Shown here piece after piece: positions 1 through 9,309 of a stretch of DNA of 64,000 nucleotides. The stretch's first letter is position 1. Each line of letters begins with the position of its first letter. The notes beneath the pieces were generated by a model. The model was not told the origin of the DNA. It made no database searches and saw only the letters and a program-made list of their open reading frames with translations. Origin of the DNA: Gammaproteobacteria bacterium HGW-Gammaproteobacteria-13 (GTDB lineage: Bacteria; Pseudomonadota; Gammaproteobacteria; Pseudomonadales; Pseudomonadaceae); assembly GCA_002840155.1 (NCBI GenBank), contig PGZH01000004.1:310001-374000 (forward strand), written 5' to 3'. A program made the position numbers and the translations under genes.

Positions 1-20
1 CGTCATCTGCTCTGAGCGTT

Positions 21-1217
21 TCAGCCAAAACTCTGGCTAAACGGCTGAGCGCTTGCTCGGATGGCCGTGGCCACCTGAGGTGCTTGTTCACAGAGCTCGG
101 GAAAGCGCGCGAGCACCCTTTCATGAGCGGCTAACAAACGCAGAATGCGTGCCTTGGGCTGGTCGACATCACAGGTTTTGGCGAACTCCAACAGCCCTTG
201 ACGTGAAGCGAACAGTGACTTGTTACCGAGCAGATCCAGCGCCAGCACATCGTCCGGGATATAGGCGGTGGTATTGACGATGTCATAGGCCGGGGCCAAG
301 CGCGCATCACGCTGCGTCGGGTCGCAATAGAGCAAGCCAAAGTTCTTCAGGTGCGCATCACCATTACCGACGATGCAGCTCAGGGCCACGCTGTCGAACA
401 GCTGATCAAGCGAACTGCGCAGGTGCTCCGTCGGGCAGAACAGGCGGATGGCTTTGGCGATGGCAGCGTAGCTTTTGCTGTATTTCTGCTCGGCAGATAG
501 CCCCATCAGTGCCGCCATATCTTCAAAACCAATCGGGTTCTGCTGCTCATCACGGTCAAAGCGGCGCATGACAAACAGCCTGGCGTTATCTGACAGGTAG
601 AACTCCGGGGTAGGAATGCCGGCTTCTTTGGCAATCGACATGCAGAGAAACTCATTGATCGCCAGGCCGGGAAACTCATCGCGGCCGCTCTTGATGATCA
701 AGTCAGAGGTTTTGCTTGTGAATTTATGCGGCACAGACGCCGCATGTTCCGGCACCAGCACCTTGGGCTGAACGCCAGAAATGCCGGCGCGCAGAATGTA
801 GCGGTCGACCAAATCGATAAAAATGTCCTCGGCACCGTCCCAGGTGAGGATTTCCTCCAGGCGCTCACCGGGAAACTGCTGGCGCAGCAATAACGCATCG
901 ACGGCCTGAGAACTTACGAAGACCCGGCCAATAGGGGCGCTGCTACCTGAGAGCGCCAGCAGCAGCATCGGGTCGACATTAACGGTCTTGGCCAGGCGGT
1001 TACGCAGCTGTTCCAGCACATAGCCTTCGGGAAGATTCATCTGGAAAATCGGGTGCAGCTCGCGGCGGCGATACTCATCCATGCGCACAGGCATCAGCAG
1101 GCTGATCGCGGCACCTGCAGTCGCTTGGTCGGCATAGCGGAAAATGTAGTCTTCCGCACTGGTGAAGATTCGCCCGCTATCCCCTGCCGGCGTGCTGACC
1201 TGCAATGGCGTGCTCAC
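21..1217 (-). CDS. hipA: HipA-family serine/threonine kinase toxin
   Basis: Toxin kinase of a HipBA-type type II toxin-antitoxin module. Characterised HipA proteins phosphorylate aminoacyl-tRNA synthetases and arrest growth; the target here cannot be read from sequence. The 398-aa product shows an N-terminal HipA subdomain, an ISGVQPKV loop near residue 150 (region of the regulatory serine), the catalytic loop GNGDAHLKNFG near 283 and the metal-binding APAYDIV near 310, so the kinase looks intact. It is slightly shorter than E. coli HipA (about 440 aa, from memory). Its ATG overlaps the end of the upstream antitoxin gene by 4 bp, indicating translational coupling. The gene ends 20 bp from the window edge. 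Confidence 0.9.
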   Translation of the reverse strand: MSTPLQVSTPAGDSGRIFTSAEDYIFRYADQATAGAAISLLMPVRMDEYRRRELHPIFQMNLPEGYVLEQLRNRLAKTVNVDPMLLLALSGSSAPIGRVFVSSQAVDALLLRQQFPGERLEEILTWDGAEDIFIDLVDRYILRAGISGVQPKVLVPEHAASVPHKFTSKTSDLIIKSGRDEFPGLAINEFLCMSIAKEAGIPTPEFYLSDNARLFVMRRFDRDEQQNPIGFEDMAALMGLSAEQKYSKSYAAIAKAIRLFCPTEHLRSSLDQLFDSVALSCIVGNGDAHLKNFGLLYCDPTQRDARLAPAYDIVNTTAYIPDDVLALDLLGNKSLFASRQGLLEFAKTCDVDQPKARILRLLAAHERVLARFPELCEQAPQVATAIRASAQPFSQSFG

Positions 1218-1465
1218 TCAAACACCCCCTGCACTTCTTCCAGCGTCGGCATGCTGGCAGGCACAACCGACAGCTCACAGCCGAGAGCACCCAGCACGCG
1301 GGCATAGGCCGTCATACCCACAGAAATGCTGCCCTTTTCCACGGCAATGACTTTTTGCCGCGTAAGCCCGGCAATATCTGCAAGCCCAGCTTGAGTCAGC
1401 CCACGGTTAAGCCTCCGCGCGCGGATCTGCTGGCCTAATCGCTGAGTAAGAAGTAGATAGTCCAT
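1214..1465 (-). CDS. hipB: HipB-like XRE-family antitoxin / repressor
   Basis: Small DNA-binding antitoxin, 83 aa, first gene of the two-gene operon with the HipA kinase (4-bp overlap). The N-terminal half is a classical XRE helix-turn-helix: LGQQIRARRLNRGLTQAGLADIAG followed by a recognition helix around LTRQKVIAVEKG. Known HipB proteins dimerise, bind operators upstream of their own gene and neutralise HipA by complex formation. A pair of direct repeats begins immediately upstream of the start codon (1466-1507) and is the obvious operator. The start ATG at 1465 is the only good candidate in frame. Confidence 0.88.
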   Translation of the reverse strand: MDYLLLTQRLGQQIRARRLNRGLTQAGLADIAGLTRQKVIAVEKGSISVGMTAYARVLGALGCELSVVPASMPTLEEVQGVFE

Positions 1466-1507
1466 GTTACGTATATGCGACCTTTGTTTGTAAATGTAAC
1501 GTATACG
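1466..1507. promoter_or_regulatory. Candidate HipB operator: two 12-bp direct repeats 30 bp apart
   Basis: GTTACGTATATG (1466-1477) and GTAACGTATACG (1496-1507) match at 10 of 12 positions and start exactly 30 bp apart, about three helical turns, so two dimers would sit on the same face of the DNA. The second copy contains the 8-bp palindrome CGTATACG. The proximal copy touches the hipB start codon, so binding would block the operon. Assignment to HipB is inference from position. Confidence 0.6.
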
Positions 1508-1773
1508 AAACTAAAGCTAAGATCAAATCACCCGCTAGGGGGCATATGCCGCCGAATGACCTCTGCACGCAGCAAGCCTGCGGTTATTCAAACGGCGCCG
1601 TTACTGCTGAGATTGGAAGGCGCAGAGTTCTGATCAGCAGGCTGTGGCAAACGGCTGTCACGTTGCACACAGGGGTAGCCCTGCGCAAAGGCTGTACCTG
1701 GCAGCCTTGATCAACGACCATTGGCGAGGGCCAGGTTTGCCTGCCCCGCCCCACAGCTATTCAAGGCCATACC
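1466..1773. other. Intergenic region hipB / LysR gene
   Basis: This 308-bp divergent intergenic stretch contains the candidate hip operators at its left end. The rest (about 1510-1773) shows no convincing reading frame, RNA gene or repeat; presumably it carries the promoter of the LysR gene, but I cannot place it. Confidence 0.5.
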
Positions 1774-2715
1774 GTGTTCTCCTCTGAGCGTTTGAAAGGC
1801 ATCGATGTATTCGTCTGCGTCGCCGAACTCGGCAGCTTTACTGCGGCGGCCGAACGCCTGAGCCTGACCAGTTCGGCGGTGAGCAAAGGCGTTGCACGTC
1901 TGGAAACCCGCCTCGGAATACGCCTTTTCGAACGCACCACGCGCCGGCTGGCGTTGACGGATGCGGGCACGGCCTTCTACCGAACCTGCACCCGAGTGCT
2001 CGCCGACCTGGAAGAGTCGGAGCTGGCACTGCATGCCGAGTTCTTCGAGCCGCGCGGACGTATTCGTATTGATCTACCAGCCTCCTACGGACGCATGCAC
2101 GTGCTGCCGGTGATTCTGCAATTCGTAAAGCAGCATCCGCTGCTGATGCCGCATATTTCCTTTACCGATAGCTTTGTCGACCCGGCCGATCAGGGCATCG
2201 ACATCCTGGTGCGGATCGGCGGTACGGATGTTTGGCCAGCTAGCTTGGGCCACCGCTACCTGGGCGCTGAACGGCTGATCTACTGCGCTGCTGCCGAGTA
2301 CCTGTCCAGGCGTGGCACGCCGGCAAACGAAGCAGAGCTTGAGCAGCACGACTGCGTGCTCTACGGCCATAACGATGGCCAGGTCAGCCCCTGGTATCGA
2401 GAAGGCCCTGAGCCTCGCGACAAGAAGCGGCAAATCATGCCGGCGCGAATCGCTGTCGGTGATGGCGAAGGTGAGGTGCTGGCCGTTCTGGCTGGCTACG
2501 GTATTGCGCAATTGCCCACCTGGCTGGTGCAAGAACATCTGGATAGCGGCGCATTAGTCGAGGTGTTGCCGCAGCTGGCCACCGACGGCCTGCCAATGAA
2601 CCTGGTCTGGCTAAAGAAGCGCGAAGCGCTGCCCAAGGTCAGCGCCTTGCTGGAAGCCCTCGCGGCCTGCCTGTCTCCCGCAGGTCACTCCTTGCCCGCG
2701 CTAACAGATAAGTGA
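1774..2715 (+). CDS. LysR-family transcriptional regulator
   Basis: 313-aa LysR-type regulator. The N-terminal winged helix-turn-helix is clear (residues about 5-63: LKGIDVFVCVAELGSFTAAA, then LTSSAVSKGVARLE and LFERTTRRLALTDAG), followed by a substrate-binding-like effector domain. The RTTRRLALTDAG wing places it with the CrgA/DmlR-like subgroup. The best start is GTG at 1774; no ATG nearby keeps the full HTH. The MFS exporter gene starts about 90 bp downstream on the same strand, so it probably regulates or is co-transcribed with that exporter. Effector unknown. Confidence 0.88.
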   Translation: MFSSERLKGIDVFVCVAELGSFTAAAERLSLTSSAVSKGVARLETRLGIRLFERTTRRLALTDAGTAFYRTCTRVLADLEESELALHAEFFEPRGRIRIDLPASYGRMHVLPVILQFVKQHPLLMPHISFTDSFVDPADQGIDILVRIGGTDVWPASLGHRYLGAERLIYCAAAEYLSRRGTPANEAELEQHDCVLYGHNDGQVSPWYREGPEPRDKKRQIMPARIAVGDGEGEVLAVLAGYGIAQLPTWLVQEHLDSGALVEVLPQLATDGLPMNLVWLKKREALPKVSALLEALAACLSPAGHSLPALTDK

Positions 2716-2804
2716 ATTCAGCTCATCAATAGCCAGAAAAAACGCCAGTAATCGCCACCTAAAGAATCAATACCATGACGCCCTCCTTAAAGAAGAGCGG
2801 CGTC

Positions 2805-4007
2805 ATGAGTGCTATCGAATCACCCCGACCACTGGTTATATCTGCTGCTGGTTCCACGCTGAGCATCACCATCCTGGCCATCTCGGCCTTTCTGATCGTG
2901 ACCACGGAGTTTCTGATTATCGGCCTGCTGCCGGCCTTGGCCCGTGACCTTGGCATTTCAATTGCCGCAGCCGGTCAGTTGGTCACGCTGTTCGCCTTCA
3001 CCGTCATGCTCTCTGGCCCACCGCTGACCGCCGCCCTCGCCCACTTGGACAGGAAGAAGCTGTTTATCGCGATCCTGCTGGTCTTCGCCTTCGCCAACGG
3101 CCTGGCGTCACTGTCGTCAAACATCTGGGTACTGGCCATTGCGCGCTTTATCCCGGCGCTGATGCTGCCGGTCTTCTGGGGCACCGCCAGTGAAACTGCA
3201 GCGCAACTGGCCGGCCCGGCAAAGTCCGGACAGGCGATTGCCCGGGTCTATCTGGGTATCACCGCAGCGCTGCTGCTGGGTATTCCCCTGGGTACAGTGG
3301 CGGCCAACGGTATCGGCTGGAGGGGCGCCTTCTGGCTGCTGGCGGGTCTGTCACTGGTGATGGCCGTTGCCATGGCAATCTATATGCCCAAAGTCGCGCG
3401 CACTGCGCGGGTCGATTTCCGCAAACAAGCACGAATCTTCAAAGAGCCGCTGTTTCTGGCCAACATCGCGCTGTCGATCATCATCTTCAGCGCCATGTTC
3501 GTTGCCTACACCTACCTGGCCGACATGCTTGAACGGGTGGCCGGCGTGGCTCCTGCTCATGTCGGCTGGTGGATGATGGGCTTCGGCGCCATAGGCCTGA
3601 TTGGCAACTGGATCGGCGGCAAAGCAGTGGATCACTCGCCACTCAAGGCCACGGCCTTGTTCGTCGGGCTGCTTGCGCTGGGTATGGCGGCAGTCACCCC
3701 GCTGGCCGGAGCAGGCCTACTCGTCTGCGTCGCACTCGCGCTCTGGGGCATCGCTAATACCGCGCTGTACCCCATCTGCCAGGTGCGGGTGATGAACTCG
3801 GTGAGCCACTCCCAGGCACTTGCAGGGACAACCAACGTTTCTGCGGCCAACGCCGGAATCGGCATCGGCGCAATTGTCGGCGGTTTGGCGATCCAGACCA
3901 TAGGTATCGCCAGCGTCGGCTATGTAGCGGCGGCCGTGGCCGGCCTTGCGCTAGTGCTAATGCCGTTAGTGAGTCGCCTGGCCACACCCAAGCGAGGCAC
4001 AAACTAA
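2805..4007 (+). CDS. MFS transporter, DHA1/AraJ-like exporter
   Basis: Inner-membrane major facilitator superfamily protein of about 400 aa with twelve predicted hydrophobic segments, of the COG2814 (AraJ/NepI-like) drug-proton antiporter type. The first segments (ISAFLIVTTEFLIIGLLPAL, then motif A-like HLDRKKLF between TM2 and TM3) are typical. Two in-frame ATGs exist, at 2775 and 2805; I chose 2805 because a GAAGAGCGG purine-rich stretch lies just upstream and residues before it are not conserved in type. It follows the LysR gene on the same strand. Substrate cannot be deduced; export of a small toxic compound or sugar derivative is the usual role. Confidence 0.82.
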   Translation: MSAIESPRPLVISAAGSTLSITILAISAFLIVTTEFLIIGLLPALARDLGISIAAAGQLVTLFAFTVMLSGPPLTAALAHLDRKKLFIAILLVFAFANGLASLSSNIWVLAIARFIPALMLPVFWGTASETAAQLAGPAKSGQAIARVYLGITAALLLGIPLGTVAANGIGWRGAFWLLAGLSLVMAVAMAIYMPKVARTARVDFRKQARIFKEPLFLANIALSIIIFSAMFVAYTYLADMLERVAGVAPAHVGWWMMGFGAIGLIGNWIGGKAVDHSPLKATALFVGLLALGMAAVTPLAGAGLLVCVALALWGIANTALYPICQVRVMNSVSHSQALAGTTNVSAANAGIGIGAIVGGLAIQTIGIASVGYVAAAVAGLALVLMPLVSRLATPKRGTN

Positions 4008-4113
4008 GCGGAGTTGGCTCCCCGCCTGTCCCATGCCCTGCCCTTTGCGCCCGTAAACCGCTACAATCGCGCCCCTTTCGCGCCCGTGCGCCCGTTTACC
4101 TGGACCAAGATTC

Positions 4114-5700
4114 GTGATCTCCACCGCCAATATCACCATGCAATTCGGGGCTAAGCCCCTGTTCGAGAACGTTTCCGTCAAGTTTGGCGGCGGCAACCGC
4201 TACGGCCTGATCGGGGCCAACGGCTGCGGCAAGTCGACCTTTATGAAGATTCTCGGCGGGGACCTTGAACCGAGCGGTGGCCAGGTGATGCTGGAGCCGA
4301 ACGTGCGCCTGGGTAAGCTGCGTCAGGATCAGTTCGCTTACGAAGAATTCAGCGTGATCGACACCGTGATCATGGGCCACGAAGAGCTGTGGAAGGTCAA
4401 AGCCGAGCGCGACCGTATCTACTCGCTGGCGGAAATGAGCGAAGAAGACGGCATGAAGGTCGGCGAACTCGAAGGTGAGTTCGCTGAGATGGACGGCTAC
4501 ACCGCCGAGTCCCGTGCCGGCGAGTTGCTGCTCGGCCTGGGTATCCCGTTGGAGCAGCATTTCGGGCCAATGAGCGAAGTCGCGCCGGGCTGGAAACTGC
4601 GCGTATTGCTGGCGCAGGCACTGTTCTCAGACCCAGAAGTGTTGCTGCTGGACGAACCAACCAACCACCTGGACATCAACACCATCCGCTGGCTGGAAAA
4701 CATCCTCACCCAGCGCAACAGCACCATGATCATCATTTCTCACGACCGCCACTTCCTGAACAGCGTGTGCACCCACATGGCTGACCTTGATTACGGTGAG
4801 CTGCGCCTGTTCCCGGGCAACTACGACGAGTACATGACTGCCGCCACCCAGTCGCGCGAGCAACTGCTGTCGGAGAACGCCAAGAAGAAAGCGCAAATCA
4901 ACGAGCTGCAAAGCTTTGTTAGCCGCTTCTCGGCCAACGCCTCGAAATCCAAGCAGGCATCGTCGCGCGCCAAGCAAATCGACAAGATCCAGCTGGCCGA
5001 GGTCAAGCCATCCAGCCGCGTCAGCCCGTTTATTCGTTTCGAGCAGAACAAGAAGCTGCACCGCCAGGCCGTGATGATCGACAAAATGGCCAAGGGTTTC
5101 GACGGCAAGGCGCTGTTTAAGAACTTCAGCTTTCAGGTTGAAGCCGGCGAGCGCGTGGCGATCATCGGCCCTAACGGCATCGGCAAGACCACCCTGCTGC
5201 GCACCCTGGTCGGCGAGCTGACGCCGGATGCCGGTAGCGTTAAATGGACCGACAGCGCCGAGCTGGGCTACTACGCCCAGGATCACGCCCACGACTTCGA
5301 AGACGACGTGACCCTGTTCGACTGGATGAGCCAGTGGACCCAGGGCGAGCAGATGGTGCGCGGCACCCTCGGTCGCATGCTGTTCTCCAACGACGAGATC
5401 CTCAAGTCGGTCAAGGTCATCTCCGGTGGTGAACAAGGCCGCATGCTGTTCGGCAAGCTGATCGTGCAGAAGCCCAACGTGCTGGTGATGGACGAACCGA
5501 CCAACCACCTGGACATGGAGTCCATCGAATCGCTCAACCTGGCGCTGGAGAACTATCCGGGCACGCTGATCTTCGTCAGCCATGACCGTGAGTTCGTCGG
5601 CTCGCTGGCCACGCGCATCATCGAGCTGTCGCCTAACGGCATCACCGACTTCAGCGGCACCTACGATGACTACCTGCGCAGCCAGGGCGTGATCGTCTAA
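4114..5700 (+). CDS. ybiT: ABC-F family ATPase YbiT
   Basis: Soluble ABC-F protein of 528 aa, two ATPase cassettes in tandem without membrane domains; family members act on ribosomes as translation factors. Close similarity to E. coli YbiT is recognisable throughout, beginning with the TMQFGxKPLFENxSVKFGGG start. Cassette 1 has Walker [10 protein letters not shown] (about residue 36) and [11 protein letters not shown]; its signature is replaced by [15 protein letters not shown], as in YbiT itself. Cassette 2 has [20 protein letters not shown] and [12 protein letters not shown]. The charged linker between them (about 245-310) corresponds to the P-site tRNA interaction motif. Start is GTG at 4114. 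A strong terminator follows 24 bp after the stop. Confidence 0.95.
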   Translation: MISTANITMQFGAKPLFENVSVKFGGGNRYGLIGANGCGKSTFMKILGGDLEPSGGQVMLEPNVRLGKLRQDQFAYEEFSVIDTVIMGHEELWKVKAERDRIYSLAEMSEEDGMKVGELEGEFAEMDGYTAESRAGELLLGLGIPLEQHFGPMSEVAPGWKLRVLLAQALFSDPEVLLLDEPTNHLDINTIRWLENILTQRNSTMIIISHDRHFLNSVCTHMADLDYGELRLFPGNYDEYMTAATQSREQLLSENAKKKAQINELQSFVSRFSANASKSKQASSRAKQIDKIQLAEVKPSSRVSPFIRFEQNKKLHRQAVMIDKMAKGFDGKALFKNFSFQVEAGERVAIIGPNGIGKTTLLRTLVGELTPDAGSVKWTDSAELGYYAQDHAHDFEDDVTLFDWMSQWTQGEQMVRGTLGRMLFSNDEILKSVKVISGGEQGRMLFGKLIVQKPNVLVMDEPTNHLDMESIESLNLALENYPGTLIFVSHDREFVGSLATRIIELSPNGITDFSGTYDDYLRSQGVIV

Positions 5701-5723
5701 TTCCGCAGTAACGCGTCGCCAAG

Positions 5724-5753
5724 AAAAAGCCCGCTCAATTGAGCGGGCTTTTT
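5724..5753. terminator. Bidirectional Rho-independent terminator, ybiT / azoR
   Basis: AAAAAGCCCGCTCAA and its perfect complement TTGAGCGGGCTTTTT are adjacent, giving a GC-rich stem with A and T runs on either side. It lies between the convergent ends of ybiT and azoR and should work on both strands. Confidence 0.9.
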
Positions 5754-5769
5754 GTTTTATGCCGCGCCA

Positions 5770-6378
5770 TCAGGCGGTGGCGAACAGCTCAGCGACTTTC
5801 GCCTGCGCTGCCGTGAAGGCATTGGCGCGTGGCTCTTCACCGTAAGCCAGACCTTCGGCGCGGACGATCTCGATATCGGTAATGCCGAGGAAGCGCAGCA
5901 CCAGCAGCAGATACTCTTCATGGGCCTGACCGCTTGGCTGGCCGGCGTGAATGCCGCCTGCGGTGGAGACGATCACCACCTTCTTGCCGCCCGCCAGGCC
6001 CTTGGGGCCGTTCTCGTCGTAGGCGAAGGTTTTGCCGGCGACAGCCACGCGGTCGATCCAGGCCTTGAGCTGGGTCGGTACGGTGAAGTTGTACATCGGC
6101 GCACCAATCACGATGGCATCGGCGGCGAGAAACTCATTGAGGGTAGTTTCAGCCAGCTCAACTTCGTGCTGCTGCGCCGCATTACGCAGTTCGGCGGGCG
6201 TACCGCCGGCCACCAGGCTGGCTGCGGACAGATGGCTTAGCGCATCGCTGGCCAGGTCGCGGTAGCTCACCTGCGCGTCAGGCTCAGCAACCAGCCAGGC
6301 GTCGACCACGGCGCGGCTGAGTTGGCGGGAAGCGGACGAATCGCCGAGGATGCTGGAATCGAGGTGCAGTAGTTTCAT
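5770..6378 (-). CDS. azoR: FMN-dependent NADH-azoreductase
   Basis: Flavodoxin-fold quinone/azo reductase of 202 aa that reduces azo dyes and quinones with NAD(P)H via FMN. The N-terminal [18 protein letters not shown] is the phosphate-binding loop of the family, [19 protein letters not shown] (about residue 95) and STAGGIHAG (about 140) are the FMN-contacting motifs. I chose the ATG at 6378 because a GGAG ribosome site lies 6 nt upstream; an earlier TTG at 6390 would overlap that site. It is transcribed divergently from a LysR gene, the usual arrangement for LysR control of azoreductases. Confidence 0.93.
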   Translation of the reverse strand: MKLLHLDSSILGDSSASRQLSRAVVDAWLVAEPDAQVSYRDLASDALSHLSAASLVAGGTPAELRNAAQQHEVELAETTLNEFLAADAIVIGAPMYNFTVPTQLKAWIDRVAVAGKTFAYDENGPKGLAGGKKVVIVSTAGGIHAGQPSGQAHEEYLLLVLRFLGITDIEIVRAEGLAYGEEPRANAFTAAQAKVAELFATA

Positions 6379-6474
6379 GACAATCTCCAAATTGAGATCG
6401 CCCCACGGCGATCAAGATGCTGGAGATACTATCGATGAAAGCAATAGCCGATTAGTCAGCACAAATGCGATAGT

Positions 6475-6494
6475 TCGTCCTACTGATAGGACGA
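6475..6494. promoter_or_regulatory. Perfect palindrome (candidate LysR operator) between azoR and its LysR gene
   Basis: TCGTCCTA-CTGA-TAGGACGA is a perfect 8+8 bp inverted repeat with a 4-nt centre, ending 7 nt before the LysR start codon at 6502. The right arm contains the AGGA that would serve as the ribosome-binding site, so a protein bound here would repress the regulator gene. It is the only strong inverted repeat in the 123-bp divergent region. Confidence 0.6.
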
Positions 6495-6501
6495 TAAAGC
6501 C

Positions 6502-7401
6502 ATGCACGACCTCAATGACCTGTTCTACTTCGCCAAAGTGGTGGAAGCCGGCGGCTTTGCCGCCGCCGGGCGCACCCTTGGCATCCCCAAATCCCGCCTG
6601 TCGAGACGGATTGCTGAGCTGGAAAACCGCCTCGGCGCGCGCCTGCTGCAACGCACCACACGCAAACTGGCGCTGACCGATATTGGCGAGCGTTACCTGC
6701 GCCATTGTCAGGCCATGCTGCAGGAAGCCGAGCAAGCCGAGGAAACCGTGGCCAGCCTGACCAGCGAGCCGCGCGGCCGCCTGCGGGTCAGCGCGCCGGG
6801 CGGCATCGCCCTGCTCTCGGAACTGGTGGTGAGTTTTCTCGCGGCCTACCCCAAGGTGCAGCTGGAGCTGATCCAGACCAATCGGCGTATCGACCTGCTC
6901 AACGAGGGGGTGGACGTTGCCTTACGTGTGCGCAGCGCCGAGGATGAAGACCCAACGCTGATCACCCGCCGCCTGCGTCCGGCACAAGCGTTTATGGTCG
7001 CCGCACCGGCCTTGCTGCAGCACGCTCAGGTCAGCACGCCAGACGATCTTGTAGCACTGCCAGCCCTAGGCGCCCTGGAGGCGGACCGCAAGATTCACCT
7101 GCGTTTGCAGCACGACAGCGGGCGCGTGCAGGAAGTGGTGCTGGAGGCGCGCCTGGCCATCGAGGATTTCAACGTACGCAAACACGCAGCCATGAGCGGC
7201 CTGGGCTTTACCATGCTGCCCGCGCCCCTGTGCCTGGATGAACTGGCCGATGGCCGCCTGATCCGCCTGCTGCCTGACTGGGCGCTGCCCGCCGCTAATC
7301 TACAAGCGGTGTACACCCACAGACGCGGCATGCTGCCGGCCGTGCGCGCGTGGATCGAACATATCAGTGAGGCCTTTAGCCGTTGGGATCAGCCGGTCTA
7401 G
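6502..7401 (+). CDS. LysR-family transcriptional regulator (probable azoR regulator)
   Basis: LysR-type regulator of 299 aa with an N-terminal HTH (LNDLFYFAKVVEAGGFAAAG, IPKSRLSRRIAELE) and the RTTRKLALTDIG wing, followed by an effector-binding domain. Divergent from azoR with 123 bp between the starts. In Pseudomonas, azoreductase genes are commonly controlled by an adjacent divergent LysR protein, so azoR is the likely target (inference). Effector unknown; quinones or aromatic electrophiles are plausible. Confidence 0.88.
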   Translation: MHDLNDLFYFAKVVEAGGFAAAGRTLGIPKSRLSRRIAELENRLGARLLQRTTRKLALTDIGERYLRHCQAMLQEAEQAEETVASLTSEPRGRLRVSAPGGIALLSELVVSFLAAYPKVQLELIQTNRRIDLLNEGVDVALRVRSAEDEDPTLITRRLRPAQAFMVAAPALLQHAQVSTPDDLVALPALGALEADRKIHLRLQHDSGRVQEVVLEARLAIEDFNVRKHAAMSGLGFTMLPAPLCLDELADGRLIRLLPDWALPAANLQAVYTHRRGMLPAVRAWIEHISEAFSRWDQPV

Positions 7402-7428
7402 CCATGCGGCACGGGTGGTGCCTGTGGT

Positions 7429-8397
7429 TTAACGGGGGAAATGCCGAGCAAGAAACGCCAGCAGCAACTGATTGACCTGCTCGGCCTGCTCGTTCTGAAT
7501 CCAGTGCCCGCAGTCTTGCAGCACATGCTGCTCCAGCTTGGGCACGCGTTTGGGCATCTGCTTGAGGGTGTAGGCCTCCAGGGTGCCGACTGGGTCCTTA
7601 TCACCGAGCAGAAACAGCGCCGGCTGTTCAATCTGCCGCTCAGCCAGAACCTCGGTGCGCTGCCAGTTGCGCTCGAAATTGCGGTACCAGTTCAGCGCGC
7701 CATAAAAGCCGCGGCCCTCGAAGGTTTTCAGGTAGTGATCGAATGCTGCGCTGTCACACCAGGCCGGCAGCGTACCGGGGTCCTGCATACCATCAAACAG
7801 CCCAGCGCCAGCAGGTTTCTCCTGCAGAAAGTGATCCCTGGGCACGGCCGCCGAGGTGTTGTGCATCATCATGCGCAGGGTGCGTGGGATATCGGCATCC
7901 ATCTCCGCCTCAGCCACACCAGGCTCCTGGAAATGCAGGATGTAATGGAAACGCCCGGCATACAGCTGGCGCATGATCTCGATGGCCGGTTGCCTGGGCC
8001 GTCCACCAAATGGCACTGCCATCCCAACCACCGCCTGCACTCGCTCGGGTTCAAGCAGGGCTAAATGCCAGGCAATCGGTGCGCCCCAGTCGTGGCCGAC
8101 CACACACACCTGCTGCTGACCAAGCTGATCCATGGCCGCCTGGATATCGGCGCAGATGGTCAGCAGGTCATAGGCTGCGGGATCACGCGGCGCACTGCTC
8201 TGGCCATAGCCGCGCATTTCCGGGATCAACACGCGGTAACCGGCAGCGGTCAGCGGCGCAATCTGCTGGCGCCAGGAATGCCAGCACTCGGGAAAGCCGT
8301 GCAGCAGCCAAACCGGCCGCCCCGTGGCGGGGCCGGCACTGTACAGGCTGAGGTCGATACCGTTGACCTGAAGGATTTGCTGTTCAAGCTGATGCAT
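7429..8397 (-). CDS. Alpha/beta hydrolase, epoxide-hydrolase-like
   Basis: 322-aa alpha/beta-fold hydrolase. The nucleophile elbow is GHDWGAPIAWHLA (about residue 100) with aspartate, not serine, as nucleophile; together with the HGFPECWHSWRQQI oxyanion motif (about 31) this is typical of soluble epoxide hydrolases and relatives such as haloacetate/haloalkane dehalogenases. GDKDP and a C-terminal DCGHWIQNEQ supply the acid and histidine of the triad. I placed the start at ATG 8397, which has GGAGG 6 nt upstream; the ATG at 8409 would overlap that site. The gene is convergent with the LysR gene (28 bp apart). Substrate unknown. Confidence 0.88.
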   Translation of the reverse strand: MHQLEQQILQVNGIDLSLYSAGPATGRPVWLLHGFPECWHSWRQQIAPLTAAGYRVLIPEMRGYGQSSAPRDPAAYDLLTICADIQAAMDQLGQQQVCVVGHDWGAPIAWHLALLEPERVQAVVGMAVPFGGRPRQPAIEIMRQLYAGRFHYILHFQEPGVAEAEMDADIPRTLRMMMHNTSAAVPRDHFLQEKPAGAGLFDGMQDPGTLPAWCDSAAFDHYLKTFEGRGFYGALNWYRNFERNWQRTEVLAERQIEQPALFLLGDKDPVGTLEAYTLKQMPKRVPKLEQHVLQDCGHWIQNEQAEQVNQLLLAFLARHFPR

Positions 8398-8429
8398 AGG
8401 CGCCTCCATTTAACCGAGGCCACTATGAC

Positions 8430-8455
8430 AAAGGCGCACCCTGGGGTGCGCCTTT
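8430..8455 (-). terminator. Rho-independent terminator after uppP
   Basis: AAAGGCGCACC and GGTGCGCCTTT form an 11-bp stem with a 4-nt loop, 24 bp beyond the uppP stop codon and just upstream of the hydrolase gene. The T tract is short, so strength is uncertain. Confidence 0.75.
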
Positions 8456-8478
8456 AATCCATCAGCCGAATACAGCAA

Positions 8479-9309
8479 TCACGGCTGCGCCGTGCTCCAG
8501 TCGATCCACTGCAGCTGCCAGGTCGCCAGAATCAGCAAACCGAAACCGATGCGATACCAGGCAAAGGCGGCATAACTGTGCTTGCCGATAAAGCTGAGCA
8601 GCGCCCGCACCGCAATCATGGCGAAGATAAACGAGGTGACAAAGCCGATGGCAAACACCGGTAGGTCGCTGGCCTGGAACAGATCGCGGTATTTGTAGCC
8701 GGAGTACACCGCAGCACCGACCATGGTTGGCATGGCAAGGAAGAAGGAAAACTCGGTGGCGGCCTTGCGCGACAGGCCGAACAGCAGGCCGCCGATGATC
8801 GTCGCACCGGAACGTGAAGTACCCGGAATCATCGCCAGGCACTGGGCGAAACCGATCTTCAGTGCATCCTTCCAGGTCATGTCATCCACGCTCTCGGCGT
8901 GAACCAGGTGCGTGCGCCGTTCAGCCCAAAGCATGATCACCCCGCCCACCACCAGCGCCAGGGCTACGGTAATCGGGTTGAACAGGTAATGATGAATAAG
9001 GTCGGCAAACAATACGCCCAGCGCCACGGCCGGCAGAAAGGCGATCAGCAGATTAGCGGTAAAGCGTTGTGCCTGCGGCTCTTTGGGCAGGCCGACAACA
9101 ATGTCGAGAATCTTGCGTCGGTACTCCCACACCACCGCAAGAATTGCCCCCAACTGGATGATGATATTGAAGGCCATCGCCCGCTCGCCGCCAAAACCAA
9201 TCAGATCGGCGACGATGATCTGGTGCCCGGTGCTGGAGATCGGCAGAAACTCAGTAACGCCTTCCACAATGCCCAGAATCAGCGCCTGAACAGCAACCCA
9301 AAGATCCAT
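8479..9309 (-). CDS. uppP: Undecaprenyl-diphosphatase UppP (BacA)
   Basis: Integral inner-membrane phosphatase, about 276 aa, that converts undecaprenyl pyrophosphate to the monophosphate to recycle the lipid carrier for peptidoglycan and other envelope polymers; overproduction gives bacitracin resistance. Both signature motifs are present: [14 protein letters not shown] near the N terminus (catalytic glutamates and histidine) and [10 protein letters not shown] (about residue 165). Multiple hydrophobic segments and family length fit. ATG 9309 is preferred over GTG 9315 because AGGAG is correctly spaced before the ATG. Confidence 0.95.
   Translation of the reverse strand: MDLWVAVQALILGIVEGVTEFLPISSTGHQIIVADLIGFGGERAMAFNIIIQLGAILAVVWEYRRKILDIVVGLPKEPQAQRFTANLLIAFLPAVALGVLFADLIHHYLFNPITVALALVVGGVIMLWAERRTHLVHAESVDDMTWKDALKIGFAQCLAMIPGTSRSGATIIGGLLFGLSRKAATEFSFFLAMPTMVGAAVYSGYKYRDLFQASDLPVFAIGFVTSFIFAMIAVRALLSFIGKHSYAAFAWYRIGFGLLILATWQLQWIDWSTAQP

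Noticed and set aside
2775..2804. Upstream ATG (2775) as start of the MFS protein
   Set aside because: The extra ten residues are polar and the purine-rich ribosome site lies just before the ATG at 2805.
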